DNA from: Halioglobus sp. | GTDB lineage: Bacteria; Pseudomonadota; Gammaproteobacteria; Pseudomonadales; Halieaceae | NCBI GenBank assembly: GCA_028823475.1 | Contig: JAPKBI010000003.1 | Coordinates: 1-32,902 of the forward strand | Length of the DNA stretch: 32,902 nucleotides | Reading direction: 5' to 3' | In this document: piece by piece, positions 32,565 to 32,902 of the stretch | How the letters are laid out: the number at the start of each line of letters is the position of its first letter | Position numbering within the stretch: the first letter of the stretch is position 1 | Notes under the pieces: generated by a model | The model's input: the letters and a program-made list of their open reading frames with translations, nothing else | Told to the model about the DNA's origin: nothing | The model's database searches: none | Position numbers and translations under genes: made by a program

Positions 32565-32902
32565 ATGACTCAGGATGAATTGAAGCAAGCGGTGGCAGAC
32601 GCAGCACTTGCCTACATCCAACCCAGACTCGAAAGCGAAACGATCTTGGGTATCGGTACGGGCTCAACCGCCAACCTCTTTATCGACGCCCTCGCCAGGA
32701 TTAAGGGTCAGATCAATGGCACCGTCGCCAGCTCAGAGGCCTCGGCACAGCGACTAAAAAGCCACGGTATTCCAGTATATGAGCTCAATACCGTGGACCA
32801 GGTAGACTTTTATGTGGACGGGGCCGATGAGAGCAACCGTGCACTACAACTGATCAAGGGTGGCGGGGCCGCACTGACCCGTGAAAAAATCGTGTCGGCA
32901 GT
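32565..32902 (+). CDS. rpiA: Ribose-5-phosphate isomerase A (3' end outside window)
   Basis: Interconverts ribose-5-phosphate and ribulose-5-phosphate in the pentose phosphate pathway. The first 112 residues are present, starting [18 protein letters not shown]. Signatures are [57 protein letters not shown]. In E. coli RpiA the equivalent DGADE and K(G)GG(A)AL segments carry active-site residues, all seen here. AAGGAC precedes the ATG. It reads through the right edge of the window and is absent from the ORF track for that reason. Confidence 0.96.
   Translation, partial: MTQDELKQAVADAALAYIQPRLESETILGIGTGSTANLFIDALARIKGQINGTVASSEASAQRLKSHGIPVYELNTVDQVDFYVDGADESNRALQLIKGGGAALTREKIVSA

Noticed and set aside
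1-32902. CRISPR arrays, insertion sequences, prophage genes, tRNA or rRNA genes
   Set aside because: No regularly spaced repeats, transposase or integrase motifs, phage structural genes or recognisable stable RNA other than 6S were found.

Overview
The window looks like a stretch of core chromosome from a marine-type gammaproteobacterium. Gene content and order resemble Pseudomonas and, more closely, the Cellvibrionales (Halieaceae/Spongiibacteraceae); the family assignment is inference from protein resemblance and neighbourhoods, not from a search. GC is moderate, genes are packed tightly, and no stretch longer than about 300 bp lacks a gene. I see no insertion sequence, prophage, CRISPR array, tRNA or rRNA.

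Layout. (1) 1-2231, minus strand: a DeaD/CsdA-type DEAD-box helicase running off the left edge, a SnoaL-like protein, and a small HTH-like unknown. (2) 2403-7408: a coniferyl-aldehyde-dehydrogenase-like enzyme, a small lipoprotein built from two DUF3012-type repeats, a convergent VOC protein, an orphan family-3 solute-binding protein, and a coupled pair encoding a cytoplasmic glycerophosphodiesterase and a YjbR-family protein. (3) 7564-10430: pyruvate kinase and glucokinase (glycolytic pair), then a CspA-type cold-shock gene with a structured leader and a bidirectional terminator. (4) 10521-16119, minus: a seven-gene TonB2-like energy-transduction operon, in transcription order DUF3450 protein, long TtpC-like ExbB, short ExbB, ExbD, ExbD, TonB, TPR protein. 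(5) 16342-18546, minus: lgt-thyA-folA. (6) 18683-23045: NRDE/TANGO2-like protein, rppH-ptsP (minus), and a HAD phosphatase. (7) 23115-29286, minus: rlmI-like methyltransferase, gcvH, two flavin hydroxylases of ubiquinone synthesis, pepP, and ygfB. (8) 29391-30822, plus: a TIGR02449-like coiled-coil protein, zapA, 6S RNA (ssrS) and ygfA. (9) ilvA (minus), divergent from rpiA, which runs off the right edge.

Functionally most of this is housekeeping: one-carbon/folate/dTMP supply (folA, thyA, ygfA, gcvH), ubiquinone synthesis, lipoprotein maturation, RNA metabolism (deaD, rppH, rlmI, 6S RNA), the nitrogen PTS, cell division (zapA) and central carbon metabolism. The most distinctive locus is the TonB2-like operon. 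The periplasmic N-terminal part of its TtpC-like protein appears to share a domain with the separate DUF3450 protein encoded immediately upstream. This suggests a paired periplasmic accessory module in TonB energisation that I do not know to have been described. Several ORF-track starts (GTG/TTG upstream extensions) were shortened on the basis of Shine-Dalgarno position, overlap or family length; each case is noted in its entry.
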